From Calditrichia bacterium (GTDB lineage Bacteria > Calditrichota > Calditrichia > JAJRVZ01): a stretch of DNA of 23,390 nucleotides. Of this stretch, positions 1 through 8,061 are shown piece after piece. The notes under the pieces were generated by a model. It was not told the origin of the DNA and ran no database searches. It saw nothing but the letters and a program-made list of their open reading frames with translations. The stretch is from the NCBI GenBank assembly GCA_030634505.1, contig DAOWAQ010000003.1:1-23390 (forward strand). The letters run 5' to 3'. The position numbers were made by a program, and so were the translations under genes. Each line of letters starts with the position of its first letter. Position 1 is the first letter of the stretch.

Positions 1-141
1 GAGATGGTAATGCCCGGAGATAATATAACAGTGGAAGTAGAATTGCAGAAAGAGATAGCGATGGAGAAGGAATTAAGATTTGCGATTCGTGAAGGCGGGC
101 GTACGGTAGGTGCAGGTGTTGTTGCTGAAATTATTGAATAA
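1..141 (+). CDS. tuf: Elongation factor Tu, C-terminal end (partial)
   Basis: This is the last 46 codons plus TAA of EF-Tu, the GTPase that delivers aminoacyl-tRNA to the ribosome. The frame opens at base 1 and reads through the end of the beta-barrel domain III, with the conserved MVMPGDN segment, then LRFAIREGGRTVGAGVV, then the closing residues AEIIE. The gene starts upstream of the window, so its length and GTPase domain cannot be checked. A tuf gene just before rpsJ is the usual join between the str and S10 clusters. Confidence 0.96.
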   Translation, partial: EMVMPGDNITVEVELQKEIAMEKELRFAIREGGRTVGAGVVAEIIE

Positions 142-150
142 AAAATATTT

Positions 151-186
151 AAAGACAGATAAATAAAAAATGTAATATCAGTCTTT
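151..186 (+). promoter_or_regulatory. Imperfect hairpin between tuf and rpsJ
   Basis: AAAGAC (151-156) pairs perfectly with GTCTTT (181-186). After a single A/A mismatch, GATA (158-161) pairs with TATC (176-179). The loop is 14 nt and AT-rich, and the downstream arm is followed by TATT. It sits in the 70-nt gap that separates tuf from the S10 cluster. It could be a weak terminator, an attenuator or a processing site. The low GC content and large loop make a strong terminator unlikely, and the function is inferred only from position. Confidence 0.35.
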
Positions 187-211
187 TATTGAAATTAATG
201 GAGCATAAAAA

Positions 212-520
212 GTGTCTGGACAAAACATAAGAATTCGACTTAAAGCATACGATCATAATCTTATAGATAAATCAACGGATAAGATTATAAGGACAGCGAA
301 ATCTACTGGTGCAATTATTTCCGGACCAATTCCGCTCCCGACAAATCGTACAGTTTACACAGTTTTACGTTCACCGCATGTTAATAAAAAATCTCGTGAA
401 CAATTTGAAACAAGAATACATAAAAGACTTATCGATATTCTCAATGCTACAAACAAAACAGTTGATGCACTTATGAAGTTAGAGCTTCCTTCTGGTGTGG
501 ATATCGAGATAAAAACTTGA
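212..520 (+). CDS. rpsJ: 30S ribosomal protein S10
   Basis: S10 is a small-subunit head protein that also serves as NusE in transcription antitermination. The 102-residue product has the family's standard length and shows the conserved N-terminal IRIRLKAYDH, the loop GPIPLPT and the SPHVNKKSREQFE segment. The start is GTG at 212, with GGAG at 200-203 giving normal spacing. It is the first gene of the S10 cluster and lies 70 nt after tuf. Confidence 0.98.
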   Translation: MSGQNIRIRLKAYDHNLIDKSTDKIIRTAKSTGAIISGPIPLPTNRTVYTVLRSPHVNKKSREQFETRIHKRLIDILNATNKTVDALMKLELPSGVDIEIKT

Positions 521-536
521 TTTAGATGAGGAAATA

Positions 537-1160
537 ATGGCTGGTATAATAGGTAAAAAAGTTCGCATGACACAAATCTTTGATGATAATGGTACAGCAC
601 TACCTGTGACTATAATTAGTGCGGGACCATGCTACGTAACACAAATTAAAACACAGGGCAAAGACGGCTATGATGCTGTTCAATTGGGATATGGTGAAAT
701 CAAAGAAAAACATGTGAAATTGCCTCAAAAAGGACATAGTAAAAAAGCGGAAGTAAAACCTATGAAATATTATAGAGAGTTTACACCGTTTACAGATCGC
801 GAAATAAAATTAGGCGATGAATTAAAATCTAATATTTTCTCAGAAGGTGAGATTGTCGAGGTGACTGGAAAATCAAAAGGAAAAGGTTTTCAAGGGGTTA
901 TGAAAAGACATGGATTTAGTGGTGCTAATATGACACATGGGCAATCAGATAGACAGCGTGCTCCCGGTTCAATTGGTCAAAGTTCCAATCCTTCAAGAGT
1001 TTTTAAAGGAACAAAAATGGGAGGTAGAATGGGGAGTGACCGAATTAGTTTGCCGACAGTTCGAATTGTGAAAATTGACGAAGAAAAGAATTTTATTTTT
1101 GTAAAAGGCCCGGTTCCGGGTGGTGATGGTTCTCTTGTAGAACTTAAGAAGAAAAACTAA
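537..1160 (+). CDS. rplC: 50S ribosomal protein L3
   Basis: L3 is an early-assembly 23S rRNA-binding protein whose long loop reaches toward the peptidyl-transferase centre. The product has 207 residues. It starts MAGIIGKKVRMTQIF, and the central loop contains THGQSDRQRAPGSIGQ followed by RVFKGTKMGGRMG, the family signature. GAGG at 528-531 precedes ATG 537. The THGQ-type loop differs from the SHGSHRFHRAPG form seen in many Firmicutes and Proteobacteria. Confidence 0.98.
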   Translation: MAGIIGKKVRMTQIFDDNGTALPVTIISAGPCYVTQIKTQGKDGYDAVQLGYGEIKEKHVKLPQKGHSKKAEVKPMKYYREFTPFTDREIKLGDELKSNIFSEGEIVEVTGKSKGKGFQGVMKRHGFSGANMTHGQSDRQRAPGSIGQSSNPSRVFKGTKMGGRMGSDRISLPTVRIVKIDEEKNFIFVKGPVPGGDGSLVELKKKN

Positions 1161-1183
1161 AAGATATAAGCTTAGGATAAGAA

Positions 1184-1813
1184 ATGAATTTAAAGGTATT
1201 AAGTGTTGATGGTAAAGAAACTGGTCAATCAGTAAAGTTGTCCAATAAGATTTTTGCCATAGATCCAAATGACCATTCGATTTGGTTGGATATTCGCTCA
1301 ATTCGTGCGAATCAAAGACAAGGAACGCATGCTACTAAAAACAGGTCTGCAGTAAGTGGGGGTGGCAAAAAACCGTTTCGCCAAAAAGGTACCGGACGTG
1401 CACGCCAGGGAACATCCCGAGCTCCTCATCATGTTGGTGGTGGAATAGTCTTTGGTCCATCTCCAAGAACATATAGTTCAGGAATCAACAAAAAAGTAAA
1501 AGTGCTGGCTAAAAAATCTGCACTTACATATAAAGCAAAAAATAATGATTTGATTGTTGTAAAGAATTTTGATTCGAACGAGGTAAGTACAAAAAATTTA
1601 ATGAATATGTTAAATGCATTAAACTTAACAGATTCAAAGGTTTTGTTTCTTACTGAGAAAAACGAGCCAAAATTGTACTTGTCCTCAAGAAATTTACATA
1701 AGGTTGAAATGCGGGAATCGATTGCATTTTCAACATATGATGTTTTAAATGCAAAAAAACTTGTGGTGCAGGAAGGTGTGTTTAAGGCTATGAATGAGGT
1801 ATATGGCAAATGA
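1184..1813 (+). CDS. rplD: 50S ribosomal protein L4
   Basis: L4 (209 residues) is an early 23S rRNA-binding protein that lines the exit tunnel. The extended loop is clear: RQGTHATKNRSAVSGGGKKP followed by QKGTGRARQG and GGGIVFGPSPR. In some bacteria (known for E. coli) L4 also represses its own operon. I see no recognisable E. coli-type S10 leader here. The stop codon overlaps the rplW start (ATGA at 1810-1813), which suggests translational coupling. Confidence 0.98.
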   Translation: MNLKVLSVDGKETGQSVKLSNKIFAIDPNDHSIWLDIRSIRANQRQGTHATKNRSAVSGGGKKPFRQKGTGRARQGTSRAPHHVGGGIVFGPSPRTYSSGINKKVKVLAKKSALTYKAKNNDLIVVKNFDSNEVSTKNLMNMLNALNLTDSKVLFLTEKNEPKLYLSSRNLHKVEMRESIAFSTYDVLNAKKLVVQEGVFKAMNEVYGK

Positions 1814-2109
1814 AAAACATTCAGATATTAATTCGTCCTTTATATACAGAAAAAATTGCAAAATTAAGTGAACTAGAAAATAAGTTTGCTTTTGAGGTAT
1901 GTCCAAGTGCGAATAAGATTGAAATAAAAAAGGAAATTGAAAAAAAGTTTGATGTTAACGTAGTTAGTGTAAGAACAATGGTACAAAGAGGCAAAATTCG
2001 CCAACAATTAACGCGCGGCGGGAGATTCTATGGCAGACGTCCAGATTGGAAAAAAGCTATTGTAACGTTAGCGGAAGGTGATAAAATTGAACTTTTTGAA
2101 AATGTATAG
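1810..2109 (+). CDS. rplW: 50S ribosomal protein L23
   Basis: L23 (99 residues) sits at the exit of the peptide tunnel, where trigger factor and SRP dock. Visible hallmarks are IRPLYTEKIAKL near the N terminus, NKFAFEV, and the GRRPDWKKAIVTL segment near the C terminus. The start codon overlaps the rplD stop by 4 nt. The only nearby purine-rich match is AGGT at about 1798-1801, inside rplD, so coupled initiation is likely. Confidence 0.97.
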   Translation: MKNIQILIRPLYTEKIAKLSELENKFAFEVCPSANKIEIKKEIEKKFDVNVVSVRTMVQRGKIRQQLTRGGRFYGRRPDWKKAIVTLAEGDKIELFENV

Positions 2110-2125
2110 ATAGTTTGGAGTTGAA

Positions 2126-2950
2126 ATGGCAGTAAAAACTTTTAAACCAAAGACACCGGGTCAAAGATTCAAATCAGTAAGCAGTTTCGAGCAAATCACA
2201 AAAGAAACTCCTGAGAAGTCATTGGTGAAAGGTTTGAAGAAATCCGGTGGACGTAATAATTTTGGTAGAGTAACGTCCTGGCATCGTGGTGGAGGTCATA
2301 AAAGAAAACTTAGAATAATAGATTTTAAGAGAAACAAATATGACATTCCAGCTACTGTGGCGTCAATCGAATATGATCCAAATAGAACGTCTTTTATTGC
2401 TCTTTTAAATTATGCGGACGGTGAGAAGAGGTATATTTTAGCTCCTGGAAAATTAGGTGTTGGAGATACAGTTATATCCGGGGAAAATGCTGAAATAAAA
2501 ACAGGTAATGCATTACCGCTTGCAAAAATTCCTATCGGTATGGTCGTTCATAATGTTGAAATGAAAGAAAAAAAAGGCGGGCAATTAGGTAGATCTGCAG
2601 GATCAGCTATTCAATTGGTTGCAAAAGAAGATAAATATGCGTTGCTAAAACTTCCATCCGGAGAAATGCGAAAAGTACCTATTAACTGTTATGCTACATT
2701 AGGACAAGTTTCAAACGTTGATCATGTTAATATATCAATTGGTAAAGCCGGAAGATCGAGATGGATGGGTCGCAGGCCAAATGTCAGGGGAGTTGCAATG
2801 AATCCCGTTGATCATCCAATGGGTGGTGGCGAAGGTAAGACTTCTGGTGGAAGACATCCGGTTTCGCCATGGGGGCAATTGGCTAAGGGGCTTAAAACCA
2901 GGAAAAAAGGAAAAACATCTGATACTTTTATAGTAAAAAGACGCAAATAG
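2126..2950 (+). CDS. rplB: 50S ribosomal protein L2
   Basis: L2 (274 residues) is needed for subunit association and peptidyl-transferase centre assembly. The C-terminal signature MNPVDHPMGGGEG is intact. It contains the conserved His (His230 here, equivalent by motif to E. coli His229), and is followed by RHPVSPWG. The N-terminal RNA-binding half includes GRNNFGRVTSWHRGGGHKR. The start is ATG 2126, preceded by TTTGGAG at normal spacing. Confidence 0.98.
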   Translation: MAVKTFKPKTPGQRFKSVSSFEQITKETPEKSLVKGLKKSGGRNNFGRVTSWHRGGGHKRKLRIIDFKRNKYDIPATVASIEYDPNRTSFIALLNYADGEKRYILAPGKLGVGDTVISGENAEIKTGNALPLAKIPIGMVVHNVEMKEKKGGQLGRSAGSAIQLVAKEDKYALLKLPSGEMRKVPINCYATLGQVSNVDHVNISIGKAGRSRWMGRRPNVRGVAMNPVDHPMGGGEGKTSGGRHPVSPWGQLAKGLKTRKKGKTSDTFIVKRRK

Positions 2951-2958
2951 GAGCAAAA

Positions 2959-3246
2959 ATGGCTAGATCAGTCAAAAAGGGTCCATTTATTGACCCAAGT
3001 TTGGTTAAAAAAATAGAAGAATTAAATAGAGAAAATAAAAAAGTTGTTGTTAAAACCTGGGCAAGACGATCAACAATTCCACCTGATTTTGTAGGGCATA
3101 CTATAGCAGTTCATAACGGAATTAAGTTTATACCTATTTATATTAGTGAAAATATGGTTGGGCATAAATTGGGTGAATTTTCTCCTACCCGAACATTCCG
3201 TGGGCATGGTGGAAAATTAGCCGAACGTGTTACTCGTATAAGGTAA
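2959..3246 (+). CDS. rpsS: 30S ribosomal protein S19
   Basis: S19 (95 residues) binds 16S rRNA in the subunit head with S13. It starts MARSVKKGPFID and contains the family block TWARRSTIPPDFVGHTIAVHNG and the closing GEFSPTRTFRGH. The ribosome-binding site AGGAG overlaps the rplB stop codon, and the gap is 8 nt. Confidence 0.98.
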   Translation: MARSVKKGPFIDPSLVKKIEELNRENKKVVVKTWARRSTIPPDFVGHTIAVHNGIKFIPIYISENMVGHKLGEFSPTRTFRGHGGKLAERVTRIR

Positions 3247-3271
3247 AAAAAAGAATAATTGGAGTTTATAA

Positions 3272-3616
3272 ATGCAAGCTGTAGCGAAAGCAAAATATGT
3301 AAGAATGTCGTCTATTAAAATAGGCCGCGTTTTATCGTTGGTTAGAGGAAAGATTGTTGAACAAGCGCTTGATCATTTGCATTATATGAGAAAAGATGCT
3401 GCGCAGACTATCAGAAAGACAATACTATCTGCCGTGGCAAATTTAGGTAATTTAGAAGAAGGTCAAAGAATCGACCATCATGAAATAAAAATTAAAGAAG
3501 CATTTGTTACAGAAGGACCGACTTTAAAGAGATTTCGTCCAATGTCAATGGGAAGAGCCGGGCAGATCAGAAAACGTACTTCTCATTTAATAATTATAGT
3601 TGAAGATACAAAATAA
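3272..3616 (+). CDS. rplV: 50S ribosomal protein L22
   Basis: L22 (114 residues) binds all six 23S rRNA domains, and its beta-hairpin lines the exit tunnel. Conserved features are the KYVRMSSIKIGRVLSLVRGK start and the hairpin region ending GPTLKRFRPMSMGRAGQIRKRTSH. GGAG at about 3261-3264 supports ATG 3272. There is no truncation or extension. Confidence 0.98.
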   Translation: MQAVAKAKYVRMSSIKIGRVLSLVRGKIVEQALDHLHYMRKDAAQTIRKTILSAVANLGNLEEGQRIDHHEIKIKEAFVTEGPTLKRFRPMSMGRAGQIRKRTSHLIIIVEDTK

Positions 3617-3638
3617 TACCCAGTAAGAGGAGATAAAT

Positions 3639-4271
3639 TTGGGACAGAAAGTACATCCATTAGGTTTACGCTTAGGAATTATAAAGACCTGGAATAGTAA
3701 CTGGTTTGATGAAAAGGATTTCGCGGGCAAATTACAGGAAGATTTACAAATCCGAAAATATGTTAGAAACAGGTTGGATAATGCAGCAGTATCCAAGATC
3801 GGAATTGAGCGAACTGCTAAAAAAATTATTCTAACTGTTCATACTGCAAGACCCGGTATTGTAATAGGAAAAAAGGGCTCAGAGGTTGATAAACTAAGGG
3901 AAGAATTAAAAACCATAACAAAAAAAGATGTGCAAATAAATATTTCTGAAATTAAACGTCCTGAACTTGATTCGTATTTAGTTGCTCAGAACATTGCCAA
4001 ACAATTAGAAGGAAAAATAAGTTTTAGACGAGCAATGAAAAAAGCTATAACATCAACAATGCGTTTGGGATCTGAGGGGATTAAAATTGTATGTTCAGGA
4101 AGACTGGGTGGAGCAGAAATGGCAAGAAGAGAAGAATATAAACAAGGTAGAATTCCTTTGCACACGTTAAGAGCTGATATTGATTACGGTACATATACTG
4201 CACATACCACATACGGCTGTATTGGAGTAAAGGTCTGGATTTGTAACGGTGAAGTTATAGGAAAAATGTAA
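3639..4271 (+). CDS. rpsC: 30S ribosomal protein S3
   Basis: S3 (210 residues) lies at the mRNA entry channel and helps ribosomal helicase activity. It starts GQKVHPLGLRLGI after the initiator. The KH domain carries the GxxG motif in GIVIGKKGSEVDKL, and the C-terminal domain shows GRLGGAEMARREEYKQGRIPLHTLR. Initiation is at TTG 3639, with a strong AAGAGGAG at 3625-3632; no ATG lies near the expected N terminus. Confidence 0.98.
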   Translation: MGQKVHPLGLRLGIIKTWNSNWFDEKDFAGKLQEDLQIRKYVRNRLDNAAVSKIGIERTAKKIILTVHTARPGIVIGKKGSEVDKLREELKTITKKDVQINISEIKRPELDSYLVAQNIAKQLEGKISFRRAMKKAITSTMRLGSEGIKIVCSGRLGGAEMARREEYKQGRIPLHTLRADIDYGTYTAHTTYGCIGVKVWICNGEVIGKM

Positions 4272-4291
4272 AGGGTTTGGAGTAGATTCTT

Positions 4292-4702
4292 ATGTTAATG
4301 CCAAAAAGGGTAAAATACAGAAAAAAACAACGTGGTCGCATGAAGGGAAATGCGCAAAAAGGTAATTTCGTGGCATTTGGTCATTTTGGTTTAAAGTCAC
4401 TTGATTCAGCGTGGATTACCAGCAGGCAAATTGAGGCTGCCCGTATTGCGATGACAAGATATATTAAGCGTGGTGGTAAAGTATGGATTCGCATATTTCC
4501 TGATAAGCCAGTTACACAAAAGCCGGCTGAAACAAGAATGGGTAAAGGAAAAGGTTCTCCTGAGTATTGGGTAGCAGTTGTTAAACCAGGTAGAATTTTG
4601 TTTGAGATTGAAGGAGTTAACCAGGAAGATGCAAAAGAAGCCATGCGATTGGCGTCTCATAAATTACCAATTAAAACAAAGTTTGTATCTCGTGAAAGAT
4701 AG
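4292..4702 (+). CDS. rplP: 50S ribosomal protein L16
   Basis: L16 (136 residues) shapes the A-site region of the 50S subunit and is a late assembly protein. It starts MLMPKRVKYRKKQRGRMKG and has the conserved GKVWIRIFPDKPVTQKPAETRMG followed by GKGKGSPEYWVAVVKPG. Two in-frame ATGs lie at 4292 and 4298. GGAG at 4279-4282 is 9 nt from the first and 15 nt from the second, so 4292 is preferred, which also gives the common MLMPKR N terminus. Confidence 0.98.
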   Translation: MLMPKRVKYRKKQRGRMKGNAQKGNFVAFGHFGLKSLDSAWITSRQIEAARIAMTRYIKRGGKVWIRIFPDKPVTQKPAETRMGKGKGSPEYWVAVVKPGRILFEIEGVNQEDAKEAMRLASHKLPIKTKFVSRER

Positions 4703-4710
4703 GATTATTA

Positions 4711-4935
4711 ATGAAAAGTCGTGACGAAATATTTAATCTCTCTGAAGAAGAATTACCGGCAAAGTTACAGGAATTGCGGGAAGAAATGGAAAATCTTCAA
4801 CTTCAGAAAAATACTCATCAGATAACGAACCCTATGAGAATAAGACACGTTAGGCGAAATATTGCCAGGGTTAATACATTGATGAATGAATATAAATCGG
4901 GAATTCGCTCAAAAAAAGCAGAAAAAAAGCAGTAG
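4711..4935 (+). CDS. rpmC: 50S ribosomal protein L29
   Basis: L29 is a small helical protein next to L23 at the tunnel exit. The 74 residues include an N-terminal helix with LSEEELPAKLQELREEM, the LQLQKNTHQITNPMRIR core and the VRRNIARVNT helix typical of the family. It has a slightly lengthened basic C terminus, IRSKKAEKKQ. AGGA overlaps the rplP stop. Confidence 0.97.
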   Translation: MKSRDEIFNLSEEELPAKLQELREEMENLQLQKNTHQITNPMRIRHVRRNIARVNTLMNEYKSGIRSKKAEKKQ

Positions 4936-4943
4936 GAGCTTAG

Positions 4944-5204
4944 ATGGAAATTAAACGTGGATTAAGAAAAAACAGAGTTGGGACTGTTGTAAGTAATAAA
5001 ATGGATAAAACTATAACGGTTTCGGTTGAGAGACGTGTTAAGCATCCGGTTTATGGAAAAATTGTTAGAATGACCACAAAGCTTACTGCACATGATGAAA
5101 AAAACGAATGTAATGAGGGTGATAAAGTTCGAATTATGGAAACTCGCCCGCTTAGTAAGAATAAACGCTGGCGTTTAGTAGAAATAATTGAACGGATTAA
5201 ATAA
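4944..5204 (+). CDS. rpsQ: 30S ribosomal protein S17
   Basis: S17 (86 residues) is a primary 16S rRNA-binding OB-fold protein. The family blocks RVGTVVSNKMDKTITVSVER, RVKHPVYGKIV and GDKVRIMETRPLSKNKRWRL are all present. AGGAG at 4935-4939 overlaps the rpmC stop and gives good spacing to ATG 4944. Confidence 0.98.
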   Translation: MEIKRGLRKNRVGTVVSNKMDKTITVSVERRVKHPVYGKIVRMTTKLTAHDEKNECNEGDKVRIMETRPLSKNKRWRLVEIIERIK

Positions 5205-5216
5205 TAAGGGTGCGAA

Positions 5217-5585
5217 ATGATTAAAGAGTATACGCGTCTTGTGGTTGCAGACAATTCCGGAGCAAAAAGTGTCAGTTGTATCCGGTTATTAGGTGGATCG
5301 GGCAGGAGATCTGCTACAATTGGCGATAAAATTGTTGTATCGGTTAAAAATGCGATCCCAGGCGGCAACGTAAAAAAAGGTGAAGTATCTAAAGCAGTTA
5401 TTGTTAGAACTAAAAAAGAAATAAGACGTCCTGATGGATCATATATTCGATTTGATGAAAACGCTGCCGTGTTGATAGATGATCAAAATGAACCAAGAGG
5501 AACGCGTATATTTGGACCGGTAGCACGGGAATTAAGAGATAAAGAATATATGAAAATAGTTTCACTTGCTCCTGAAGTATTATAA
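5217..5585 (+). CDS. rplN: 50S ribosomal protein L14
   Basis: L14 (122 residues, standard length) forms intersubunit bridges and is the docking site for the silencing factor RsfS. It shows LVVADNSGAKSVSCIRLLGG, the loop AIPGGNVKKGEV and the C-terminal NEPRGTRIFGPVARELR. An AAGGG precedes ATG 5217. No unusual residues were noticed. Confidence 0.98.
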   Translation: MIKEYTRLVVADNSGAKSVSCIRLLGGSGRRSATIGDKIVVSVKNAIPGGNVKKGEVSKAVIVRTKKEIRRPDGSYIRFDENAAVLIDDQNEPRGTRIFGPVARELRDKEYMKIVSLAPEVL

Positions 5586-5606
5586 TTAAGGCGGGAAGAT
5601 ATAAAA

Positions 5607-5927
5607 ATGAAAGTAGTAAAAAACGATAATGTAAAAATACTAAGTGGTAAATACAGAGGCAGTACCGGTAAAGTATTAAAAGTTTTTAGAAAAAATAGCA
5701 GAGTAATAGTCGAAGGCGTGAATATTATAAAAAAGCACACGAAACCTTCTCAAAAAAATCAGCAGGGTGGAATAATTGAAAAAGAAGCACCAATAAATGT
5801 ATCAAATGTTATGGTAATCTGTGGCAAGTGTAATCTTCCTACACGTGTCGGCTTTAAAATTTTAGAAGATGGTTCTAAAGTAAGAGTATGTAAAAATCAG
5901 GAATGTGGAGAAATAATTTCTAATTAA
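5607..5927 (+). CDS. rplX: 50S ribosomal protein L24, four-cysteine form
   Basis: L24 (106 residues) initiates 50S assembly. The N-terminal KOW motif reads DNVKILSGKYRGSTGKVLKV. The C-terminal part holds two cysteine pairs, C72-x2-C75 and C95-x4-C100. These look like a zinc-ribbon form of the protein; metal binding is inferred from spacing, not shown. It lies between rplN and rplE, as expected. Confidence 0.97.
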   Translation: MKVVKNDNVKILSGKYRGSTGKVLKVFRKNSRVIVEGVNIIKKHTKPSQKNQQGGIIEKEAPINVSNVMVICGKCNLPTRVGFKILEDGSKVRVCKNQECGEIISN

Positions 5928-5945
5928 AGGTTTCCGGGGTAGAAA

Positions 5946-6503
5946 ATGGCAGAATATGTTCCAAGAATGTTAACAAAATATAAAAAAGAAGTTGTACCAT
6001 ATTTAATGAAAAAATTTGGGTACAAAAATATTAATCAAGTCCCAAAAATTGAAAAAATCAATCTTAATATGGGAGTTGGTGAAGCAAAACAAGATGCTAA
6101 ATTGTTAGAAAATTCAATTGCGGATTTAGCACAAATTAGCGGTCAAAAACCATCGATAACTACGGCTAAAAAGGCAATTTCTAATTTTAAATTAAGGGCA
6201 GGCATGCAGGTTGGTTGCAAAGTGACATTAAGAAGCCAAAGAATGTATGAATTTTTTGATCGTTTTATTGGTGTTGCTATTCCAAGAATAAGAGATTTTC
6301 GTGGGTTATCCGAGAAATCATTTGATGGACGTGGAAATTATTCAATGGGAATTAAAGAGCAATTAATTTTTCCTGAAATTAATGTAGATAAAATTGATAG
6401 AATTCGTGGTATGGATATTACTGTTGTAACAACAGCAAATACAGATGAAGAAGCATTTGAATTGTTAAAAGCAATTGGAATGCCATTTAAAAAACTGGAT
6501 TAA
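5946..6503 (+). CDS. rplE: 50S ribosomal protein L5
   Basis: L5 (185 residues) binds 5S rRNA and contacts P-site tRNA and S13. Recognisable blocks are QVPKIEKINLNMGVGEA, SGQKPSITTAKKAISNFKLR, FIGVAIPRIRDFRGL and GNYSMGIKEQLIFPEI. Length is normal for the family. A GGGG-rich site precedes ATG 5946. Confidence 0.98.
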   Translation: MAEYVPRMLTKYKKEVVPYLMKKFGYKNINQVPKIEKINLNMGVGEAKQDAKLLENSIADLAQISGQKPSITTAKKAISNFKLRAGMQVGCKVTLRSQRMYEFFDRFIGVAIPRIRDFRGLSEKSFDGRGNYSMGIKEQLIFPEINVDKIDRIRGMDITVVTTANTDEEAFELLKAIGMPFKKLD

Positions 6504-6520
6504 ATGTAAGGGGTATTGTC

Positions 6521-6706
6521 TTGGCAAAGAAAAGTATGATTGTTAAAGCAAATCGTAAAAAAAAATTTAAAGTAAGAGAATATAATCGATGTAAAAGATG
6601 CGGAAGACCCCGTTCGTATTTAAGAAAATTTGGGTTGTGTAGAATATGTTTTAGAGAATTGTCTTTAGCCGGTGAAATTCCTGGTATAACAAAGGCAAGC
6701 TGGTAA
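6521..6706 (+). CDS. rpsN: 30S ribosomal protein S14, zinc-binding type
   Basis: S14 is a head protein of the small subunit. This is the short 61-residue type Z form, with C24-x2-C27 and C40-x2-C43 around RPRSYLRKFGL, so it should bind one zinc ion. The C terminus GEIPGITKASW is the family signature. The start is TTG 6521, preceded by AAGGGG; the next residues AKKSMI match other S14 proteins. Confidence 0.98.
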   Translation: MAKKSMIVKANRKKKFKVREYNRCKRCGRPRSYLRKFGLCRICFRELSLAGEIPGITKASW

Positions 6707-6726
6707 TTTAAATTAGGAGTAAAGTA

Positions 6727-7125
6727 ATGTCGGTATCAGATCCTATAGCTGATTATTTAACAATTATAAGAAACGGCTTAAAAGCCGGTTTTAAATATGT
6801 AAATATTCCTGCATCAAATATTAAGCGGCAGATTACCCGTTTATTGTTAGACCAAGGATATATAAAAAAATATATAATTATTGAAGATGGCAAACAAAAC
6901 TTGATTCGTATTTGGTTAAAATATGATAAAGAGGGAAATCCCGCTATTAATACAATTAAACGTGTTAGTAAACCGGGTCGGAGAGAATATGTAGGTTCGG
7001 ATAGTCTCCCCAGGGTTAAAAATAATCTGGGTGTTGCTGTATTAACTACCTCTAAAGGTATTATGACAGCGAGAGCAGCTCTTCGAAAACACATTGGTGG
7101 AGAGGTTCTTTGTTATATTTGGTAA
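6727..7125 (+). CDS. rpsH: 30S ribosomal protein S8
   Basis: S8 (132 residues) binds the central domain of 16S rRNA and in E. coli represses the spc operon. It begins VSDPIADYLTIIRNG and ends with GVAVLTTSKGIMTARAALR followed by HIGGEVLCYIW, the conserved C terminus. AGGAG at about 6715-6719 supports ATG 6727. I did not find a clear S8 operator mimic around rplE. Confidence 0.98.
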   Translation: MSVSDPIADYLTIIRNGLKAGFKYVNIPASNIKRQITRLLLDQGYIKKYIIIEDGKQNLIRIWLKYDKEGNPAINTIKRVSKPGRREYVGSDSLPRVKNNLGVAVLTTSKGIMTARAALRKHIGGEVLCYIW

Positions 7126-7151
7126 ATTGAAATCTTAAGGAGATTAAAGAA

Positions 7152-7688
7152 TTGTCACGAATTGGTAAATTACCGGTTGTAATACCTGAAAAAGTTGAAG
7201 TTAGTTTGGAAAATAATTTTTTGGTGTGTAAAGGTCCAAAAGGCGAACTAAATCGAAAATTACATTCGGATATGGATATTAAAATTGAAAATGCTGAAAT
7301 AATTGTGAAACGCCCCAGTGATTCAAAAGAACATAGGTCTTTGCATGGATTAACACGTTCACTAATTTTTAATATGGTAAATGGTGTTTTTGAAGGATAT
7401 ACAAAACGCATGTTGATCGAAGGGATTGGATACAAAGCAGAATTGAAAGGGAAAAAACTATTATTGACTTTAGGCTATTCCCATCCAATTCTGATGACTT
7501 TTCCTGACAATGTTTCAGTCAAATGCCCATCACCAACTGAAATTATAGTTGAAAGCTCGGATAAAGAATTAGTGGGCATGGTTGCAGCTAAAATAAGAAG
7601 TTTTCGAAAACCTGAACCTTATAAAGGAAAAGGTATTCGATATCATGATGAATATGTTCGTCGTAAAGCAGGTAAAACAGGCGCATAA
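7152..7688 (+). CDS. rplF: 50S ribosomal protein L6
   Basis: L6 (178 residues) lies near the sarcin-ricin loop and the GTPase centre. It starts SRIGKLPVVIPEKVEV after the initiator. The conserved C-terminal block includes RSFRKPEPYKGKGIRYHDE followed by YVRRKAGKTGA. Initiation is at TTG 7152, with AAGGAG at 7137-7142; no ATG fits the conserved N terminus. Confidence 0.98.
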   Translation: MSRIGKLPVVIPEKVEVSLENNFLVCKGPKGELNRKLHSDMDIKIENAEIIVKRPSDSKEHRSLHGLTRSLIFNMVNGVFEGYTKRMLIEGIGYKAELKGKKLLLTLGYSHPILMTFPDNVSVKCPSPTEIIVESSDKELVGMVAAKIRSFRKPEPYKGKGIRYHDEYVRRKAGKTGA

Positions 7689-7711
7689 AAGATTATAAAA
7701 AGGTTAGTGAA

Positions 7712-8044
7712 ATGAGAAGAAAAAGAAAATCTGGAATATTGGGATCTACAGAAAAACCAAGGTTGGTTGTGTTCCGCAGTTTAAAATATATATATGGTCA
7801 AATTATTGATGATTCAAATCATAAAGTTTTAGCATCAATATCGAACTTAAGTAAATCTGCGGTTTCTGAAGTAAAAAAAGCGAAATCAAAAACAGAAGCC
7901 AGCAAATTACTCGGTAAATTCCTTGGAGAACAAGCAGTAAAGAGTAAAATTAACAAAGTTGTTTTTGATAGAAATGGTTTCGTTTATCAAGGTCGTATCA
8001 AAGCGTTTGCCGAGGGTGCCCGTGAAGGCGGATTGAAATTCTAA
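7712..8044 (+). CDS. rplR: 50S ribosomal protein L18
   Basis: L18 binds 5S rRNA together with L5. The product contains TEKPRLVVFRSLKYIYGQIIDD, NKVVFDRNGFVYQGRIKAFAEGAREGGL and the usual C terminus. At 110 residues it is a little short, because the basic N-terminal arm before RKSGILG is reduced to a few residues. No usable in-frame start lies upstream before the rplF stop, and an AAGG site fits ATG 7712. Confidence 0.97.
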   Translation: MRRKRKSGILGSTEKPRLVVFRSLKYIYGQIIDDSNHKVLASISNLSKSAVSEVKKAKSKTEASKLLGKFLGEQAVKSKINKVVFDRNGFVYQGRIKAFAEGAREGGLKF

Positions 8045-8061
8045 AATTAAGGAGATAAGAT

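Noticed and set aside
134..163. Possible promoter TTGAAT with GATAAA 18 nt downstream, before rpsJ
   Set aside because: Only four of six matches in each box, in AT-rich DNA where such pairs are common. The -35 lies inside the end of tuf. Not strong enough to annotate.
1429..1809. 126-codon open frame on the - strand opposite rplD
   Set aside because: Antisense to a universally conserved gene. The protein is Phe/Ser-rich with no family resemblance.
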